Part shown: piece after piece, positions 58,780 through 64,000 of the stretch
Numbering within the stretch: position 1 is the first letter of the stretch
Layout of the letters: each line of letters begins with the position of its first letter
From: Leucocoprinus leucothites
Taxonomy: Eukaryota > Basidiomycota > Agaricomycetes > Agaricales > Agaricaceae
NCBI GenBank assembly: GCA_013368445.1
Contig: JAACJO010000009.1
Span: 930,001 to 994,000, forward strand
DNA length: 64,000 nucleotides
Direction: 5' to 3'
Position numbers and translations under genes: made by a program
Notes under the pieces: model-generated
What the model was told of the DNA's origin: nothing
Seen by the model: only the letters and a program-made list of their open reading frames with translations
Databases searched by the model: none

Positions 58780-60740
58780 CTAAGCGACAACAATACTCTG
58801 AGGCCTGACCATACCCAGTTCACCCCTCACAAGCTTGATGGTGTATCCATTGATAGGCTCAGATCCAAATTCCTTCTGGGTGTCGAACATCTTGTGGACG
58901 GGCTTCCTCGCATTGACAACGTGCAAGACATGCTTGACGTCTTCGTCGTCAAACATAGCTTCCACTTGCGATGGTAGCAATATATCTCCACCTTCAAAGA
59001 ATTCTGGAGCCACGCGTTGCTGGACGGCAGCTTCGAGTTCCGGATCAGTTGGAGCGAATACGTTTTTGACAAAGTCCATTGTCCTATGAACTTCGTCTTC
59101 GGTCACTTTCTTGTTCACATCGGCCGTTCCTTGGATAACTGTTGTTCATCAAAAAATTGTTAGCCTCGAGGTTTGAGCAACAAGGGAAGTAATGAGTTGA
59201 CTGACTTGGACGCAGTAGGTCGAATGCACGGTCGAAATTATCCTCATTTACGTCGGATAGAACATTTTCAGACTGCGATCTCATCTGTTTGTATGAACCC
59301 AGCACGACGAGCATGAAACGCGTGTAGGACACCGCAACCTTGGTATCGTGCCATTTCACACATTCTTCTTCGGAAGCTGCACCCCGAATAGAAGTAGCGA
59401 TGGTGCCTGCGGCAGATAGTCCTCCGGTGAAAGCAAGATGAACACCGGACGAGAAGAAGGGGTCAATAAAGCCTATCAGTCACGTTAGTCAATTGAGATC
59501 AGGATCAAATGAAATCGAAAGATGGAAATAACTGACAAGCTGCGTCGCCGACAAGGCGGTATCTCGGTCCCGCATAGGAATCGGCCGAGTAAGAATAGTC
59601 TGATGCTTGTCTAACAATGGGGCCTCCCTCTTTTTCTACCATTCTGCCATTGGGTATCAAATCTGAGACGAGTCCAGGAGCGAGCTTGACTTGGGAGAGG
59701 TAGAAGTCATGGAGAGAGGAGTTAGGGTTGCCAGATTCTTCGCGGAATGCATTGCGCTTCTGGATAGACTGGGCGTGATTCATGACTACGCCAACAGATA
59801 CAAGGTTCTTCTCAAGGGGGATGAACCAAGCCCACCCGGATTCATCTGTCGAAGTCTACTTAGTAAATCCAATCTCTAATATGGCTAGCCGGCTACTCAC
59901 CTGTCAAAGCTTCAATCCATATCGCGCCTTCCCTGTTGGTACCGGGTTTATATCGTCCACAGTTCTCCCAGTATCCCCAAATAGCAATATTCTTCAAGGT
60001 CTCATTGTTGTGCCTGTTCTTGAGATACTTCGTTGACATAACTCCATTCCGTCCGGAAGCGTCAACGAGGTAATCAAAAGTGATGCGACCTTCCTTGCCC
60101 TCAGAATTCTTGTAGTTCACAGCAACAGGTCGACTCTTCGGGTCATCCTGTTTCTGAAACTCGATTGTGTTCACCTTGGTGTTTTCAAAAACTTTTACAC
60201 CGCAGGAAGATGCGTGTTGGAGAAGAAGATGATCGAACGCTGATCTGGACTTGAATAGAAATTAGTCACCCTATTCTGCCCTTTGATCATGTCTGGTGTA
60301 GACTTACGACATTCCAGGAACCAAATTCGGGCCCACGGCCAATGAAGTCGGTATATCCTTCCCTCTTATGCTGATTAAACTTAATCGCAGCGCCAGGCTG
60401 GTCACAGAGTATCAGCCTTTTTGTAGTTCCCGACGTTCGTTAGTTGACCACTCACTTTCGGACAAAATCCCTGTTCCATGACCTTTTCTTCAGCGCCCAC
60501 GAACTGCAAGAATGGGCGCACGGAAGGCAGTAAGCTTTCTCCTATGTGATATCTCGGGAATTTATCCGCCTCGAAGAGGGTTACTTCAAAGCCTTCCCTT
60601 GCGAGAGCAGCTGCAGAGAAACTTCCGCCTGGACCACCACCGATCACAAGAATCTGAGTTTGAGTTGGCTGAGGAAGAGAGAGAGACTAGTCAGTTACGT
60701 GAGGTCCGGCCACGAGCTGTGTACTCACAATCTGAGGCAT
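58780..60740 (-). CDS. Flavin-dependent halogenase
   Basis: Model: complement(join(58780..59138, 59206..59472, 59537..59845, 59901..60249, 60308..60397, 60456..60668, 60729..60740)); 1599 nt, 532 aa, all phases consistent. FAD Rossmann motif near the start (VIGGGPGGSFSAAALAREGF), KFPRYHIGESLLPSVRPFL, DYLVDASGRNGVMSTKYL, the halogenase W-x-W-x-I-P signature in ESGWAWFIPL, GDAACFIDPFFSSGVHLAF, and a C-terminal lid domain. These enzymes use FADH2, O2 and halide to make a hypohalous intermediate that chlorinates an aromatic substrate; basidiomycete relatives chlorinate free phenolic metabolites. It would need a flavin reductase partner, not seen here. The first exon is 12 nt. It lies upstream of the TauD-type gene's 3' end, both on the minus strand. 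Confidence 0.92.
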
Positions 60741-61684
60741 GTCTTCTTGGGAATAATGTGTACGAGGGGTATGAGTGTCCTATCCTGTTAAAGCAGTCTT
60801 CAGAGCTGTAGAGTACGCAGGGGGTATTTAAGGCCCAATCCTGAAGTGATGATACACCGGCGATCAAGGCCCTTTTGAAAGAGAAGCTCTCAAATCTGAG
60901 CGATGTTCCAGGAATGAACAGGGAAGCGAGTGGGTCAACCGCCCAGAGGAAAGCAGTGGCAAAATTTCCCCAGTTGTCACTGTTGGCATATCGAAGTCAA
61001 AAAATAGACCTAGATCATGCCAGCAGCTACAAATCAATGATATATGGATTGATTACCAGGGCGCCGAATGTAATTGCAACTGCACCTTGGTGATCCCGGA
61101 GGAGAAAAAGTGGAAACATGCGAGTGAAACAATCTAATACTGCCCAGATAGAAGGCAAGAGATTGAGTGGGTCGGGAATGCCAAATTGAAGTGATTGATG
61201 ACGAGGATGAATCAGATGTAGTGGATGCTTCATATGAGAGAAAATGTCCACGTTGTGTCCTAGGATGTGATGGGCCATGGATGTGCAGTGGGGTCGAGAT
61301 CGTGTCAAGGATACGAGATCAAAGGATAGACACGCAGCCAGACATCATCTTCGGTAGTTAGAACCATCAAAGTAGCAGCTCAGATGAGCCCAATACCAGT
61401 GCGCACAGCCTAAACATCGACTGAAAGTGAAGTGAATAAGTCGAAGATTGATGGGAACATTTGTCATGTGAGATAAATATTCGCTTGTTCTAATTTTAGT
61501 GTCTTTGCGGGCGTGCATGCGTGTACTGACATTGGTCCGCCAATGTAGGAGCCATCAGTCACCGTAGCTTCATTCCTTTACCCAGATTCCGAAGCTGATG
61601 GAGAACGAATTCCGGCTGAGTATGTAAATACAAACGTATCACAAAAATATAATACACCTCCATCACTCGATCATCAGAAGTCTC
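60741..61684. other. Intergenic between halogenase and dioxygenase
   Basis: About 940 bp; a few short frames, none with a motif. The halogenase promoter lies at its left end. Confidence 0.5.
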
Positions 61685-63130
61685 CTAATCTGATGTCGCA
61701 GGAATAGGCACTTCGGCCTGGGGCGTGAGTCGAACAGCATGGCGACGGAACTCAGGGCTAAAATCTCTAGTGGCTGAATGGCAAGTGACACGGTTGTCCT
61801 ATACGCATTAATAGAAATCAGTGTCTCAAATTTAACTGTAGTGAAACCATCAACTACGGACCCAAATGACAACCGTGCCAGGCTCGTAACTTGCACGGAC
61901 TTGGACATCAGCGCTTCTGGCGAGATGATCAAACAGAAACCTGAGGAGGTTGTCCGATTCTTCCTTCTTATATCCTACGATGCGACGAGTAAAACCTTCG
62001 TTGAGATAGAGCGCCTTTTCTCCGGTTACAGGATGAACTCGGACCAAAGGATGCTGTGTCACCGATATATATGTGCATTAGAACAAGATCATATCAAATA
62101 AATGAAGGACACGAACCTCGGTCTCTACAGGTTCCCTCCTCACAGGACCCCCAACCTTCCTCGAGTAGTCTGCTTGGTCCACCGCAGAGTGCACGGCTCT
62201 GAGGCCCTCCAATCGTTTACGAAATTCCGGCGAGAGTCGGTTGTAGGCTTCAACCTGGGACAAGAAGAGGGTATCACCACCAACCGAAGGCTGATCAAGG
62301 ATCCAAAACCATGTAGTACCGGGGGGTTGTTTCTCGTAGGAGACATCAGAGTGCCAGGATACAAGATTGTTCTTGATGTCAATTTCGCGATATTCTTTAT
62401 AGATGTCACCGGCATTATCACGATAGACTGCAGAAATATATCAGTTAAAATCCACCCGGGCTCAGAGAGTGTCACGTGCCAACGTGGTATTCGGGATACC
62501 CTTTCACGTTACCAGATGTAGGGTGCCTATGAATGGGCCCGAAATGCCTAGTCACCACACATGAGTGGTTCAGTAATTCATACAGTCTGCGTTCCACTCA
62601 CTGAGCAATCTCGACCTGCCTGTCGGGGCCAATATCCTTGAAATCCTGGTCGCGGAAAACGAGGACCTTCCTCTCCGCAGTCAACAGGGCAAGCTCATCC
62701 AATCCTTCTTTGGAAAGCTGAGAAAGCTGGATTCCACGGATTTCAGTGCCGAGGTAAGGGCTTAAATCGCGTGTTGTGACATTGGGTGTGAGGATATTAG
62801 GTTTGGCTGGGTTCGCGCGGAGGCCCGGGTCGTCGTGGTCTGTTGCAGTCACGATTAAGCTTCAGTGGAAGTAAGCGCAGTTCTGGAAAGGAGCACACCG
62901 AAAAGCTCAAGAGGAGCCCACTTTTCGCTTACGTCGTAGTAAGGATAGTAGAATGGATAAGAGATGCCCTAATTATTGGATCAGGATCAAATGTAATATA
63001 GATGAAATATTTGTCTAACCTCTGGGATGATTCTGTTATCAGTCTGGACAGCCGGTTTCTTCAACTCGGCGACTTTGTCAGCAGGAGTCTGAGGGGCAGA
63101 AGTTTCGAGTTGAGCGACCGAAGGAGCCAT
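61685..63130 (-). CDS. TauD/TfdA-type Fe(II)/2-oxoglutarate dioxygenase
   Basis: Model: complement(join(61685..61798, 61862..62053, 62117..62427, 62480..62547, 62602..62839, 62899..62968, 63020..63130)); 1104 nt, 367 aa. Features: TRDLSPYLGTEIRGIQLSQL, ERKVLVFRDQDF, HFGPIHRHPTSGN, the H-x-D iron ligand pair in VSWHSDVSYEKQPPGTTWF, GGDTLFLSQVEAYNRLSPEF, HPLVRVHPVTGEKALYLNEG, the distal histidine in DNRVTCHSATRDFSPE, and the 2-oxoglutarate arginine in RRHAVRLTP. The Fe(II) triad is complete. Family members oxidise sulfonates such as taurine or act in tailoring of secondary metabolites. Intron 62428..62479 starts with GC rather than GT. The N-terminal 60 residues are a family-typical variable tail. 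Confidence 0.9.
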
Positions 63131-64000
63131 AGCGATTGGATTGGATCGTCCCCATCAAGCGCCCTTGGTTTTTATACTTCTAAGCCCAAGATCTAACCTG
63201 AGCATATGAGTCAGCGAAGAGAGGAACAAGAACATGCAATTGCTCGCACCATTTCCAGGCCAGCATTCGTCATTTCGTAGCCCCAACGAAGGAAGGTAAT
63301 CTCTCTGTGCATCGTATCATCTCCACAAACATGCCGAATGCCGATATCTCTGCAAGCATTTTAAGCATCATAAGACACTTTTTGAACTAAATTTGGAGGG
63401 AAGTTGGGAGACACGAGTTGGAAATATTGCGCTGTTTCCCATCAAAATGGCGCAAGGCCGCGGGTAGGGTTCCGAAAACGCCTCTGAAGAATCAAATTCA
63501 GCAATACTTTGCTGAGAGGTAGCAGTTTACGTACCGGAATGTCGTGCAAACCATGCAGCGATTTTTAGGGCACAGATATGAATCATTCAGCTCTGGGTGT
63601 CATGACTGCAGCCCATTTCTCCACTGCCGAATTCCGAGTTCGACGAAGAAGTCTCTGCACACCTGTTCTGAGGTCGTCTAAGCCTTATACACGAGAGCTC
63701 GAGGTCGTCCAAAGCTGGCTATGGAAAAAGGGCACATGCAAGGGCTCTGCACGGCACAGCTGAAGTTGTATGTGTGTGACAGGTTATTCGCGTATGGAAC
63801 GTGGCACGTGTATGTGTGACATCATGAGCATGTACATTCGTGAGCCTAATGAGACCAAGTCTGATAGGCTGCGATATGATTCCAAGGAATCACAAAAATA
63901 CGAAGTACGATACGACGATGGTGTCCCATGGTGACTTCCAGCTCAAACTCACATGGTACTTCAAACCAAAGCATCATCCGATCTCGGATTCTCTCTCAGG
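63131..64000. other. Right edge, no gene recognised
   Basis: The dioxygenase promoter lies at the left side; one 61-codon frame at 63578-63763 has no motif. GTGTATGTGTGACA-like short repeats near 63770-63830 are noted only as low-complexity. Confidence 0.4.

Noticed and set aside
1..64000. CRISPR arrays, bacterial operons, insertion sequences
   Set aside because: The window is clearly fungal nuclear DNA (introns, Pol III tRNA genes, basidiomycete families); no repeat-spacer arrays or transposase genes were seen.

Overview
This window is nuclear DNA of a filamentous basidiomycete, most likely an agaricomycete. Genes are dense and cut by many short introns (about 40-70 nt, mostly GT-AG). Several families are typical of that group: a multi-pass membrane protein with the IYRCWVIW signature, a NACHT NTPase with an N-terminal NGG-x-FT motif, tandem P450s, fungal bestrophins and an F-box protein. 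All gene models were built by hand from reading frame, splice signals and protein motifs, so exon edges are predictions.

Layout: 1.7-3.1 kb, a 335-residue membrane protein (+). 3.4-4.0 kb, ATG12 (+). 4.6-5.1 kb, tRNA-Lys(UUU) with an intron and tRNA-Asp(GUC). 5.1-12.7 kb is gene-poor, with a small coiled-coil gene at 8 kb. 12.7-15.6 kb, glycyl-tRNA synthetase GRS1 (-). 15.7-21.3 kb, two tandem bestrophin-type channel genes (-). 24.1-24.6 kb, a secreted repeat-peptide precursor with nine dibasic cleavage sites (-). 26.8-27.8 kb, an EXPERA-domain protein (+), whose paralogue lies at 43.4-44.4 kb (-). 28.8-29.7 kb, an NLR-like short gene without NACHT (-). 32.0-33.7 kb, a C2H2 zinc-finger factor (+). 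35.0-36.5 kb, an SRPK-like kinase pseudogene (+). 36.6-37.8 kb, a pyridoxamine-phosphate-oxidase-like protein (-). 38.8-41.3 kb, the NACHT NLR (+). 41.7-42.9 kb, a triple HMG-box protein (+). 45.1-55.9 kb, three related P450s (-), interrupted by a chromodomain/SET histone H3K9 methyltransferase (+). 56.4-57.8 kb, an F-box protein (-). 58.8-60.7 kb, a flavin-dependent halogenase (-). 61.7-63.1 kb, a TauD-type dioxygenase (-).

The right third (P450 x3, halogenase, 2-oxoglutarate dioxygenase) has the tailoring content of a secondary-metabolite cluster, but no backbone synthase lies inside the window. The most unusual single locus is the 114-residue secreted precursor at 24.1-24.6 kb. It carries eight near-perfect copies of a hexapeptide (EPQADW), each followed by RR or KR, as expected for a Kex2-processed peptide. 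Other notable points are microexons of 6, 9 and 13 nt, GC-AG introns conserved between tandem paralogues, three HMG boxes interrupted by an intron at the same place, and several disrupted genes (kinase, third P450, N-terminus of the zinc-finger factor).
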